The translations under genes and the position numbers were made by a program. Under the pieces are notes generated by a model. The model was not told the origin of the DNA, searched no databases, and saw only the letters and a program-made list of their open reading frames with translations. A stretch of 29,428 nt of DNA from a virus: IMG/VR virus record IMGVR_UViG_3300013103_000041, positions 1-29,428 of that record; one strand, given 5' to 3'. Position 1 is the stretch's first letter. Each line of letters starts with the position of its first letter. Of this stretch, positions 12,297-19,843 are shown piece by piece.

Positions 12297-15200
12297 TCAA
12301 CTCAAGGGTGCTGTTTTCCATGTGTCTGTAGATGTGCAAACGCAAATGTGGGTAGTGTTCCAACTGATAGTTCCTGCTGTGCAAGAACCGCTGCATTTTG
12401 ATTGGAAAACAACATCGCCACCCATCGTTATAAGGTTAGTTCCGTTATCAATTGAAAGTGCAGTTGCTCCTGCACCGTATCCGTAAATCTTAAACTTATC
12501 GTTTTCAGAGTAATCGTTCCAAATTCCCCATTTGTTTGAACCACCTCTTTGAATGTTGATTTGACTGTCTGATGTTCCTGAATCATCTATGTAGAGAACT
12601 GGATTCGCTTTTTCTATTTCAATATTTCCTTTAATTACTTGCGTTGTAGATGAGGCTTTTTTGACATAGTTCCCTGAAGCGTCGTGGCTCGCCAAGCCGA
12701 GCAGGTATTCTGCCATGATTTCCTGTGCCGTCAAACTTCGGTTGAATATTTTTACTTCATCTATTGTGCCGTTGAAGGAATTTATAGTGTCGTCGGCTCG
12801 GTATAATCCTATTTTTAAGGTGCGTGATGAAAGCCAGTCAATGCCTCCGCCTATTGCGTTGCCGTCAGTTCCCTTTACACCGTCAACATAAACTTTGCCA
12901 ACTCCCGTTGAATTGTCAAAAGTGGCGACGCCAAAGTGCCAGTTTGTATCTGTAACTGGTTCGCTGTAAGGATAAGTGATATCATCAGAAGCGTTGTAGC
13001 AGAGCATTCTGAATCTATCATCCGTGTAAAAAAAGATGCGACATCCTACGGTTCCTGATGGAGTTCCTTGAGTTACCAATCCTTCTTGAACTCCTGTTCT
13101 CGTTCTCTTGAACCAAAGCGATACTGAGAAGTCACCAGTGAGTTCCTTGCTTGCGTTGAAAGTGGTGTCAACATACTGGTAATCAGACGAATCAAAGTTG
13201 ATAGCATTGCCGAACCTTCCGTCTGTCCAAGTGGCATTTTTTAGCGTTCCGTCGTTTTCTAACCTTGAACTGTCGTAAGCAGTTGTTCCAGTATTCTCAT
13301 CAAATGCCCAGTAGCCGACCAAACCTTCGCCGTTTGATATAAAGGAATTTCCAAGACCATAAATAGAACTTTCTAAATATGTTTTAGATGTATTAAAGTA
13401 GTATGCTTCGTTGTTGTATCCTGTAAATACTGTATTGTTTCCGTTATCAACTATTGTTAGGTCGGGATCGCCATAAGCATCACCCAAATCAAACCTTGTA
13501 TTTCTTGCATTACTTGAGATATTAATAAAACTGTTTGCTGGTGCTGAAACGAAATTAATGAATGTATTGTCCCATGATTCTCTTTCAAAACCTATCTCTA
13601 TTGTATTCCAGTTTCTGCCATTCAAAAATAAGTTAGAATGCCCGCTAATTCTTAAGTCAGTTACATCAGGTTCTTCTGTATAAATTGAAATGAAGGTATT
13701 ATCTTGGCAGTCATCACAGAAAAATTGACCAGTGTTGACTGCTATATCATTGAACTGCGAGTGCCAAACTCTGTCTAAATACCAGCTGATATCGTTTGAT
13801 TGACCGTAAGTTGACACATGGTCAAATATCGCATGCCTGAACTCAAGACTTGCACTTGCGTTGTTGGTTATGTTTATTGCAACAGCACCATAGTAAATAT
13901 AAATATCTCTGAAAACAGCGTAAGTGTTGCCTGAATTATTAACCTTGATGCCATTATGAAAATTAACTATTTGTAGATTTTCAAATATACAGTTAGGACA
14001 CCATGTATTTACAGTTCCGTTGTTAGTGTCAACGATTCCTGACGCAGTTGTATCAGAGGAATTGCCATAAAGATACAAGCCTGATATTTTCCCGGGTTGA
14101 TAACGTCCTCCACCATAGTTTGTATTGTTAAGCAAGATGCCGTTTCCGCCAGCGGAACTCCAATCTAAAAGTGTGCTTTCAGAACCATCACCAATCAAAT
14201 TTGGTTTACTGTTATGATTAAAGAAATAAACTATTGGATTGCACATGTAATAGTGTCCCCGCTTAATGAAAACTGTGCTTGGTTTTGAACTGTCTGAATA
14301 AGCATCTTTTAACGCTTCGTTGATTTCAACTTCATCACAAGTTCCGTCAGTAACGTAATCACAACTATCATCTCCGCATACTGTCAGATATGTTTTCGTT
14401 ATTTTTATGCCATCAGCATAAAACCCTTTTGTTGTATTTATTTCCTTTGTAGAATTCACTGTTATATCATCTACAATTTCACTATCGGCCCAATCAAATC
14501 CCAATATTCCCGTATTTGCCAATGCTCCTTTATCAACAGACGAACCAGAACCAAGCGTTAAAGTATCGGATATGTTGCCATCGTTAATCGGGTTCGTCAT
14601 GTAAATATAATCTAACCAGGCGCTGTTTATGTTTGTGAAATTCGAATCCGACCAGTCAAACACCGAGTTGGCAACCGCCGTGTCGCCGTCCACATCTATA
14701 AACGTGTTCACGTCTCCCTCGACATCAGACTTGTCCACATCTCCCGTGAGTTTTGTAGCGCTTATCAAATTGGCTCCCGTTATATTATAATTGTTCATGT
14801 TCAGATTTCCGCTCATCGTATCTCCAGAAACATCCACGTAATTGTCATCCAAAAGGGCGGTCAAATCAGACTCGGAATCAAAATATTGGTCATCCAACGC
14901 ATTGTCGTCTATTACAATATTGTTATAAGTTCCCGAAACTTCTCCGCCAAAGGTTGTGCTGGTATCGAGAACCTTGTTTCCGTTTTGATAAACATTCGTT
15001 GCATTAAGGTCTGTTATGTTAATTAGATTTGACAAAGCCCAGTTGAAAAGGGAGCTCGCCGAAACCGTGTCGCCGCTCTCGTCTATGAACTTGTCGTTCA
15101 GATTTGTCCCATCATCGTAAAAATTCGAAGCATTGATATTCTCTGCCACAATGTCGTATCCGGTGCCGTCAAGGTTGGTTTCAAGATTTGTGGCATACAA

Positions 15201-15761
15201 ATTGGTTGTATGAATATTAGTCGCGTTCACATTTGTAGCATTATAAACATCGTAACCTCCCAAATCAATATTGATCCCGAGTATGCCTCCGGTAATATTG
15301 TTTAAAAGGATTGTTATTCGATTGTTTAAGTAATCCAATCCCGTTAATCGGTCTGCATCCATTGTGTTATCCCATGTGCTTGAAAGCGTTGGTATGTCAT
15401 CTTCCACAAGATTGTAGTTTGTGGCATGAATATTCGTACAATTTACATCCAGCGCTCCTGTTATACTACCGCTTTCTATAGTTAATGTGCCGTCTGTTAT
15501 CGTTCCGCTGGCATAAACATTCGTTGTATTGACATTCGTTATGTTGAATACATCTTTTTGCAGCATGTTCAAAGAATCGTTCAGGCTCACATTCCCGTAA
15601 ACGGTAAAACCGTCCGAATCGGTTATGTTTAGAATATTTTTGATGCCGTACCAGTTTTGCAAATCGATATCGGCTCCCGGTCTGAAATCGGTCAGAGCAT
15701 AAACTATGCTGCTTAAAGCCCCGATTCCCAGCAAGATAACAAATATTTTTTTTACATCCAT
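12297..15761 (-). CDS. Exported tail fibre / receptor-binding protein with beta-helix and LamG domains
   Basis: A 1154-residue protein. Residues 1-22 form a signal peptide (MDVKKIFVILLGIGALSSIV, then YA as a likely cleavage site). Residues 40-450 hold repeats such as NITNVNTTNVYASG and NATNVNATNIHTTNLYATNL, with more than 20 N-x-S/T sequons. Residues about 455-790 form a right-handed beta-helix of pectate-lyase type (STVFIKRGHYYM, then GIKV, ISGLYLYG and similar turns). Residues about 812-1020 are a LamG/concanavalin-like domain (GLVGYWAFDENTGTTAYDSS; FNGTIDEVKIFNRSLTAQEI). The end has a fibre-like GGSNKWGIWNDYSENDKF domain and a Cys-rich tail. Such architecture suits glycan binding at the host surface. 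A signal peptide is unusual for a tail fibre. Confidence 0.7.
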   Translation of the reverse strand: MDVKKIFVILLGIGALSSIVYALTDFRPGADIDLQNWYGIKNILNITDSDGFTVYGNVSLNDSLNMLQKDVFNITNVNTTNVYASGTITDGTLTIESGSITGALDVNCTNIHATNYNLVEDDIPTLSSTWDNTMDADRLTGLDYLNNRITILLNNITGGILGINIDLGGYDVYNATNVNATNIHTTNLYATNLETNLDGTGYDIVAENINASNFYDDGTNLNDKFIDESGDTVSASSLFNWALSNLINITDLNATNVYQNGNKVLDTSTTFGGEVSGTYNNIVIDDNALDDQYFDSESDLTALLDDNYVDVSGDTMSGNLNMNNYNITGANLISATKLTGDVDKSDVEGDVNTFIDVDGDTAVANSVFDWSDSNFTNINSAWLDYIYMTNPINDGNISDTLTLGSGSSVDKGALANTGILGFDWADSEIVDDITVNSTKEINTTKGFYADGIKITKTYLTVCGDDSCDYVTDGTCDEVEINEALKDAYSDSSKPSTVFIKRGHYYMCNPIVYFFNHNSKPNLIGDGSESTLLDWSSAGGNGILLNNTNYGGGRYQPGKISGLYLYGNSSDTTASGIVDTNNGTVNTWCPNCIFENLQIVNFHNGIKVNNSGNTYAVFRDIYIYYGAVAINITNNASASLEFRHAIFDHVSTYGQSNDISWYLDRVWHSQFNDIAVNTGQFFCDDCQDNTFISIYTEEPDVTDLRISGHSNLFLNGRNWNTIEIGFERESWDNTFINFVSAPANSFINISSNARNTRFDLGDAYGDPDLTIVDNGNNTVFTGYNNEAYYFNTSKTYLESSIYGLGNSFISNGEGLVGYWAFDENTGTTAYDSSRLENDGTLKNATWTDGRFGNAINFDSSDYQYVDTTFNASKELTGDFSVSLWFKRTRTGVQEGLVTQGTPSGTVGCRIFFYTDDRFRMLCYNASDDITYPYSEPVTDTNWHFGVATFDNSTGVGKVYVDGVKGTDGNAIGGGIDWLSSRTLKIGLYRADDTINSFNGTIDEVKIFNRSLTAQEIMAEYLLGLASHDASGNYVKKASSTTQVIKGNIEIEKANPVLYIDDSGTSDSQINIQRGGSNKWGIWNDYSENDKFKIYGYGAGATALSIDNGTNLITMGGDVVFQSKCSGSCTAGTISWNTTHICVCTSTDTWKTAPLS

Positions 15762-16138
15762 AGCATCACTTCCAAATTCGAATCGTCTGCCAGCTTGTCC
15801 AAAAACGTGATGGTCGTTGGAGGACCGTGCGACACGGTGTAATCCTTGTCCTCATGCAAAACGACCCTGTCCTTTATGACCATAACCATAGTCGAAGCGT
15901 GCGAAGTATTATCGCATGTAAGCACCCTGTTTTTATCCCCATTGCTTCCCGAGCAATCCGCTCCGGTTTTGTTTTTAACCTTATGCGGATAAATGCCCGC
16001 TCCGCCGGAGGAAAAATCCAGCTCGTCGCTTCCGCCGGGATTATGCCTTGCGCTATGATTTTTCAAGTCCGCGACCAAATCATTCCAATCAGATGACAGC
16101 ACAAGATTAGTGCTATCTTTGGTATCATCAAACGCCAT
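15752..16138 (-). CDS. Fibre-associated protein with HNPGGSDEL motif (128 aa)
   Basis: ATG 16138 follows AAGGCGGTCTTTCT. The product carries HSARHNPGGSDELDFSSG (about 28-45), a motif recurring in phage and archaeal-virus fibre or baseplate proteins. It also has an Ig/beta-type C-terminal half (VVLHEDKDYTVSHGPPTTITF) similar in style to the insert in the distal tail protein. It overlaps the start of the exported fibre gene by about 10 bases, indicating coupling; it could be a fibre adaptor. It lacks a signal peptide, unlike the fibre. It is the first full-size gene downstream of the 28-bp promoter element at 16207-16234. Confidence 0.6.
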   Translation of the reverse strand: MAFDDTKDSTNLVLSSDWNDLVADLKNHSARHNPGGSDELDFSSGGAGIYPHKVKNKTGADCSGSNGDKNRVLTCDNTSHASTMVMVIKDRVVLHEDKDYTVSHGPPTTITFLDKLADDSNLEVMLWM

Positions 16139-16152
16139 AGAAAGACCGCCTT

Positions 16153-16191
16153 TTACAAAGACGCAATTATGACCTTGGCACCGCCAAGCAT
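16153..16191 (-). CDS. Possible leaderless 12-codon ORF (MLGGAKVIIASL)
   Basis: An ATG at 16191 starts 12 sense codons ending in TAA at 16153-16155. It lies 15 bases after the 28-bp promoter element; in the second copy of that element the protease ATG lies 13 bases after it, so the two ATGs are equivalently placed for leaderless starts. A hairpin (16174-16179 with 16183-16188) lies inside. It may be a leader peptide controlling the fibre genes, or a chance ORF. Confidence 0.3.
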   Translation of the reverse strand: MLGGAKVIIASL

Positions 16192-16206
16192 CTGATTATT
16201 AGTTAG

Positions 16207-16234
16207 GATTATCGAACTTATATATTAATTATTA
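16207..16234 (-). promoter_or_regulatory. Promoter element (28-bp exact copy) for the fibre block
   Basis: The minus strand carries TAATAATTAATATATAAGTT followed by CGATAATC, with an archaeal TATATAAG box at 16224-16217 and an A/T-rich BRE-like stretch before it. The same 28 bases occur at 22235-22262. The expected transcription start, about 26 bases from the box centre, is near 16194. It overlaps the stop codon of the upstream head-closure gene. Confidence 0.65.
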
Positions 16235-16594
16235 TTTGATTCTCTGTCCTCTCACTTCGAAATGGGACCAGGTATCCCCCGGATTCACGCCTTTCTCTTT
16301 GATAATATCGATAATTTTGTATTCCGATCCGTTGTAAACGAACCGGTTATTAAGTTTCACATAACTGATATTTGTATCGCTGGGGCTGACATACAGAACG
16401 GCGTCCCCCACGCTCAATACTCCCTCTTTCACTTCGTCGCTTTCCGCGTTCATTATCAGAACCAGTCCGGTAATGCTGTAACTTGACGTCGATTCGGTTG
16501 GATGACCGTAATCGTCGAAACTTATCGAAATATCCTTTATGGTAATCGTTTCTCCGTGTTCCTCCAATATGCTGTTAATATCTTCGTTTGCCAT
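16232..16594 (-). CDS. Head closure / head-tail joining protein (120 aa)
   Basis: ATG 16594 is preferred over an upstream in-frame TTG at 16603. The protein is a small beta-barrel type sequence: GETITIKDISISFDDYG, a central ITGLVLIMN, and the family-like C-terminal segment RFVYNGSEYKIIDIIKEKG followed by SHFEVRGQRIK. This fits SPP1 gp16/HK97 gp7-type head-closure proteins, where 'V-x-x-G-x-x-Y-x-I' precedes a final basic strand. It follows the connector gene directly, as in typical head-completion clusters. The stop codon lies inside the promoter repeat. Confidence 0.6.
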   Translation of the reverse strand: MANEDINSILEEHGETITIKDISISFDDYGHPTESTSSYSITGLVLIMNAESDEVKEGVLSVGDAVLYVSPSDTNISYVKLNNRFVYNGSEYKIIDIIKEKGVNPGDTWSHFEVRGQRIK

Positions 16595-16599
16595 ACAGA

Positions 16600-17268
16600 T
16601 CAAAACGGCTTCATTATGTCGGTTACGGGCTCGCCCTTAACCATTTTAAGAGGCATGTTCCGTATCTGGTTCACTATCTCTTTGTATTTATCGTAAAATA
16701 TTTTGAATCCCTGAGACTGCTGAGTGATTTTCAGTTTTCCTATCGAATATTTCTGTATTTTTTTGACATCTATCTTGGTAAAAGCGTATGCGGCAGCCAG
16801 ATACGCATTGGCGAGAGCGAGCAAGTTATCGGGAGTGGCAATTCTCACGGGAGAGTATACGTAAGTTACATATATTTTTGTTCCCGCGTCGGGAGCGCTT
16901 GCCAATACGAACTTGCAATCATCGTCGTCTATCGAACTGACCGTTGCCGTCGTTTCCGTGCCGTCGGGATCCACCAAATACACGATTATATCATCCGTAT
17001 CGACATCGCTGTCGTCATCCAGATCGCCAAGATAATATCCCTTCCAGTTCTGGCAGTAAAAAGTTGTATTCGATCCGTCTATCAGGTTGCGTCTGGTATT
17101 GTCGATATATTTGACCCGCTCCCTGATCACTTTGATTTGGATATCGTGGTTCAATTGGTACGCCGCCATGCTGATCAAAGTATTCAAATCATCGTCGGAA
17201 ATATTGCTGCTTGTGAGCCCCGAAATCGCTCTGACCTGAGAAACGCTACAATAGCTAATAATAATCAC
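16600..17268 (-). CDS. Head-tail adaptor with an EF-hand-like insert
   Basis: Starts helical with SVSQVRAISGLTSSNISDDD, then NTLISMAAYQLNHDI, as in HK97 gp6/SPP1 gp15 adaptors, which dock on the portal ring. An insert from about residue 65 to 150 carries GDLDDDSDVDTDDIIVYLVD, matching a dockerin/EF-hand calcium loop (D at positions 1, 3, 5, 7, 9 and 12), then beta strands. The C-terminal helical part ends the protein. The GTG at 17268 overlaps the strong ribosome-binding site GGGTGAT itself, so the true start may be ATT at 17259, 4 bases after it; no ATG, GTG or TTG is available there. 222 codons from the GTG. Confidence 0.6.
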   Translation of the reverse strand: MIIISYCSVSQVRAISGLTSSNISDDDLNTLISMAAYQLNHDIQIKVIRERVKYIDNTRRNLIDGSNTTFYCQNWKGYYLGDLDDDSDVDTDDIIVYLVDPDGTETTATVSSIDDDDCKFVLASAPDAGTKIYVTYVYSPVRIATPDNLLALANAYLAAAYAFTKIDVKKIQKYSIGKLKITQQSQGFKIFYDKYKEIVNQIRNMPLKMVKGEPVTDIMKPF

Positions 17269-17295
17269 CCTTTGGCTCTAATTGCAAAGACTGCT

Positions 17296-17565
17296 TTACC
17301 AGAATGTTATTAGATCCAATTTAAGATACATTCTTTTTGACAGATTCTTTCGCTTTACAGCGATGTTGTTGTCGGCAGCCTCCCTCGAAAGTTCTTTGAA
17401 AAATGCCAATCCCGCTTGAATCGAAGCAACGAATATCGATACGCCGATCATCATTTTGATATCCAAACCGCTTGAAACAACCGCCTCATAGCTTAACATT
17501 CCCGACAATGTCGAAAAAAATGCCACCCCTGCGTTTCCAATCAATTTCAGCCAGTTAACGCACAT
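17296..17565 (-). CDS. Two-span membrane protein, possibly holin-like (89 aa)
   Basis: ATG 17565 follows AGGTGAAACTGA. The product has two hydrophobic segments (about 5-28 and 36-56: LKLIGNAGVAFFSTLSGM and MMIGVSIFVASIQAGLAFF) with a short loop, then a basic tail. Size and topology resemble class II holins, but many phage genomes have unrelated small membrane proteins in the head region, and no lytic enzyme is adjacent. Call held at topology level. Confidence 0.5.
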   Translation of the reverse strand: MCVNWLKLIGNAGVAFFSTLSGMLSYEAVVSSGLDIKMMIGVSIFVASIQAGLAFFKELSREAADNNIAVKRKNLSKRMYLKLDLITFW

Positions 17566-17571
17566 TCAGTT

Positions 17572-17967
17572 TCACCTTTCCTGAGACTTTAAGATGTCAT
17601 TGATTAGTCCCGATATGCTTCGCCCGGTCACATGAAACGTTTTTTTAGCCCATTTTCTGAACTCTCTAAATCCCATCGAAGAAGCTTTGGTTTCGAGCTC
17701 TTCTTTGGTGAATTTGGAATCGCTTTGGGCCGGTTTCTGCGCCGATGAACCTTTGACCGGTTTTGAACGCTTGGTTAAATCAATCGAATCGATGAATTTC
17801 TGATCCACCGTTTTTCCGTTTATTTTTATTCCGGGCAAAATGCCTTTGCGTCCCTGCGCCAGTACTTTGTCTTTGGCTGCGAGCCTGTCCGCAATCTTTT
17901 CCTTTACATCTTCGGGCAAATTGGCAAACTTAAACGGTTTGCCTCCCATCTTTATTCTAAAAGCCAT
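17572..17967 (-). CDS. Basic hypothetical protein with SAP-like C terminus (131 aa)
   Basis: ATG 17967 follows AGGTGAGTATCG. The N-terminal half is basic with a GRKGILPGIKINGKTVDQKF segment; a Ser/Lys/Gln linker follows. The last ~40 residues (KEELETKASSMGFREFRKWA ... TGRSISGLINDIL) form two helices like SAP or other DNA-binding motifs. It may bind DNA at the portal or be a connector accessory; no family is certain. Confidence 0.5.
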   Translation of the reverse strand: MAFRIKMGGKPFKFANLPEDVKEKIADRLAAKDKVLAQGRKGILPGIKINGKTVDQKFIDSIDLTKRSKPVKGSSAQKPAQSDSKFTKEELETKASSMGFREFRKWAKKTFHVTGRSISGLINDILKSQER

Positions 17968-17978
17968 CGATACTCACC

Positions 17979-18179
17979 TTAACTCAGACTTACCGATTTT
18001 ATGGTCCCTTCTTTGTTAATTTTGATTTGATTGTTTGTTACATCGAACCAAATCTCGCCGTCCAATGGTTTTGCCGGCGCATTTGCGTATCTTGGTATAA
18101 TTAGATGAGCGCACTCAAATCTGCCTCCGGGACCTTTCTTTAAATCGGAATGCTTTGTTGTGTTTGCGATTTCTACCAC
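17979..18179 (-). CDS. Small beta-rich hypothetical protein (66 aa)
   Basis: The product contains KPLDGEIWFDVTNNQIKINK, a 'GEIWFDxTNNxxKI' motif often seen in short phage structural proteins and fibre tips. GTG at 18179 lies inside the strong ribosome-binding site GAGGTGGT (18182-18175); ATC at 18170, 4 bases after it, is the better placed start and would give a product beginning (M)ANTTKHSDLKK. Function unknown; probably a small head or decoration protein from its position between head genes. Confidence 0.5.
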   Translation of the reverse strand: MVEIANTTKHSDLKKGPGGRFECAHLIIPRYANAPAKPLDGEIWFDVTNNQIKINKEGTIKSVSLS

Positions 18180-18227
18180 CTCATGCCATCAAACATTTGG
18201 CTGGCCGAGCAAATTAATTAGCCTGCA

Positions 18228-18578
18228 TCACTCCTGCTTGGCATTCATGAATTCTTCTATCGCTTTTGAAATATTCGGATTGAGCCCCCATGTTGAAGGG
18301 ATTTCCTTTTCTATGCTGGATTTCAGGAACTCGTAATCGCCTTCTTCCAGCTCCAGAACTCCAGTTCGATCCGCTTTTTCGAAGGCTTTGCTAAGTCTGC
18401 TGAATAATCTGAACTTATCCAATCCTCGTGGAATCTGCTCCGGTCTTTTATTGGCTATCAGCACATTCAAAACCATAAGCAGATCCTCGTCTTGCATTTT
18501 GAAATCTCCGGTAAACTCTCCCTTCTCGTTTTTAACGGGCACTTTGCTTTTCCATCTCTCAATCTTTATTCTTCTCAT
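18228..18578 (-). CDS. Hypothetical head-region protein (116 aa)
   Basis: ATG 18578 follows GGTGAAGGAGA. The product is alpha-helical and charged: a basic beginning (MRRIKIERWKSKVPVKNEKG), a central helix run (DLLMVLNVLIANKRPEQIPR, then GLDKFRLFSRLSKAFEKADR), an acidic ELEEGDYEFLKSSIEKEI and a final helix. It looks like a conserved phage head-region protein, but I cannot name the family. It lies between the decoration/fibre-like gene and the connector genes. Confidence 0.5.
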   Translation of the reverse strand: MRRIKIERWKSKVPVKNEKGEFTGDFKMQDEDLLMVLNVLIANKRPEQIPRGLDKFRLFSRLSKAFEKADRTGVLELEEGDYEFLKSSIEKEIPSTWGLNPNISKAIEEFMNAKQE

Positions 18579-18645
18579 TCTCCTTCACCAAAAATAATGC
18601 TATTTATGGCTTCCTTAACGAACCAAAATACAGCATATGCTACTT

Positions 18646-19674
18646 TTATGCAACTGTTCCTACATGAATGTATCTCGTTCCAACTCCGTCAATGTTGATC
18701 GCAATTTTATGCGTGGGCGTCAAACTACCCGGTGTATCGGATATACATCCTTCGACTGCGTCAAAACTGAGCAAGTAAGTTCCGGCGCCTTCGATTCTGA
18801 GTGCGGCAGTTTGGGTTCCACCTATCAGCATCGCGTTGGTAACGTTTCCGCTGACATTAATGGCATTCGTACAAGCCCCAATTTCCATTGCATCCGTAAC
18901 AGTTCCGCCAGATATTTTTATTGCGTCCGTGGCGTCTCCAGCAATATTTATTCCCGTAGTTACCGCGCCAGACAAGTGTATCCCCGTGGTACATGCTCCG
19001 ATCTCTATGCCCTTATCTATGTATCGCATATAAATACCGGTTCCTATGGATACCGAACTCGTTCCCTCTATGTATGCGCCGTAACTATTGGTTATAGTTC
19101 CGCTGTTATTTAGATTTGCGTGAATAAGAGCTGCCGTTGTCACCGTTCCTCCGCTGCTGACATCGATCGATGCCTCAACTCCGTACGCCGTTGTGACAGT
19201 GGCGTTTTTTGCATCGGCATTGCCGACCACTCCTTTAAGCAGCCCCACAGTATAAGAGTTGTCGGTCGTATGCCGCGCCTTGATCTCTGCTCCGATGACG
19301 CTGTTAGAAGTATTTGCCGAACCGTTGAAAGTTGATCGTATTTCAAGGCACGTCGCTCCTCCACCGCTCATATCGCCGGTGAGGGTAAACCGCCAGTAAT
19401 TCAATCTGCCTGGATTGGTACTGGAGCTTGAAACGTTCTCGTTTATAGCCGCTCCGCATGTTCCGTCTATGTTAATCGCGGATGTGCTGTATGTTCCTCC
19501 CATATCAATGCCTATTGCGCTCGTTGTCCCCGACATATCTATTCCGCCAGTTACTCCTAACGCTCCGGCGGAAACGTCGCTGAATACAATATCATCCTGA
19601 ACGTAAAGGTCTCCTTGCGCTTTGATATCTCGGCAATACAGCGTTCCGCTGTGCCAGCCAAATCGTCTTGACAT
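18646..19674 (-). CDS. Repeat-rich beta-helical decoration or head-fibre protein (342 aa)
   Basis: ATG 19674 follows GAGGTGAATAATTTAA. The product is Gly/Thr/Ala/Ile-rich, with tandem beta turns such as GIEIGACTTGIHLSGAVTTG, INIAGDATDAIKISGG and AMEIGACTNAINVSGNVTN, consistent with a parallel beta-helix. The N terminus (SRRFGWHSGTLYCRDIKAQG and the following DLYVQDDIVF) is a common anchor in metagenomic phage structural proteins. The gene lies directly after the capsid gene, the usual place for decoration or head-fibre genes. It may present adhesive repeats on the capsid. No enzyme motif is seen. Confidence 0.6.
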   Translation of the reverse strand: MSRRFGWHSGTLYCRDIKAQGDLYVQDDIVFSDVSAGALGVTGGIDMSGTTSAIGIDMGGTYSTSAINIDGTCGAAINENVSSSSTNPGRLNYWRFTLTGDMSGGGATCLEIRSTFNGSANTSNSVIGAEIKARHTTDNSYTVGLLKGVVGNADAKNATVTTAYGVEASIDVSSGGTVTTAALIHANLNNSGTITNSYGAYIEGTSSVSIGTGIYMRYIDKGIEIGACTTGIHLSGAVTTGINIAGDATDAIKISGGTVTDAMEIGACTNAINVSGNVTNAMLIGGTQTAALRIEGAGTYLLSFDAVEGCISDTPGSLTPTHKIAINIDGVGTRYIHVGTVA

Positions 19675-19843
19675 TTAAATTATTCACCTCGCTCGTGAAA
19701 ATTTAGGTAACAAAATAAAAATTTAGTTACCACCGCGAGCCGAGTTTATCAACTGCGGCCGCGGATTGGGACTCTGACGAGTCCCCTAACTAAATTATAA
19801 TGGAAACTAAAAAAAATGCCGTTTCCAACCAAAAAATTAAATC
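19675..19843 (-). other. Structured intergenic region after the capsid gene
   Basis: The 169 bases hold no gene. In minus-strand order there are U-tracts after the capsid stop; a perfect 7-bp hairpin (19785-19779 with 19774-19768, loop of 4); a GCGGCCGC palindrome (19755-19762); a larger stem-loop in which 19706-19711 pairs with 19726-19731; and a flanking pair, 19691-19695 with 19736-19740. The last ends just before the ribosome-binding site of the decoration gene. It probably separates capsid expression from downstream genes and may control the next start. Confidence 0.5.
19809..19836 (-). terminator. U-tract terminator after the capsid gene
   Basis: Just downstream of the capsid stop, the minus strand has T6 (19836-19831) and T8 (19816-19809), with GGAAAC...GTTTCC inverted bases around the second. 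Archaeal RNA polymerase terminates at such T-rich stretches. Partial read-through to downstream genes is expected. Confidence 0.5.

Noticed and set aside
12214-12396. 60-codon ORF overlapping the end of the fibre gene
   Set aside because: Its first half is only the fibre gene in another frame; just the last 25 codons, from ATG 12291, have a start signal and are kept.
18579-18650. Hydrophobic frame (ending VKEAINSIIFGEGE) before the gene at 18578
   Set aside because: Its stop forms ATGA with the next start, but no ATG, GTG or TTG with a ribosome-binding site opens it.
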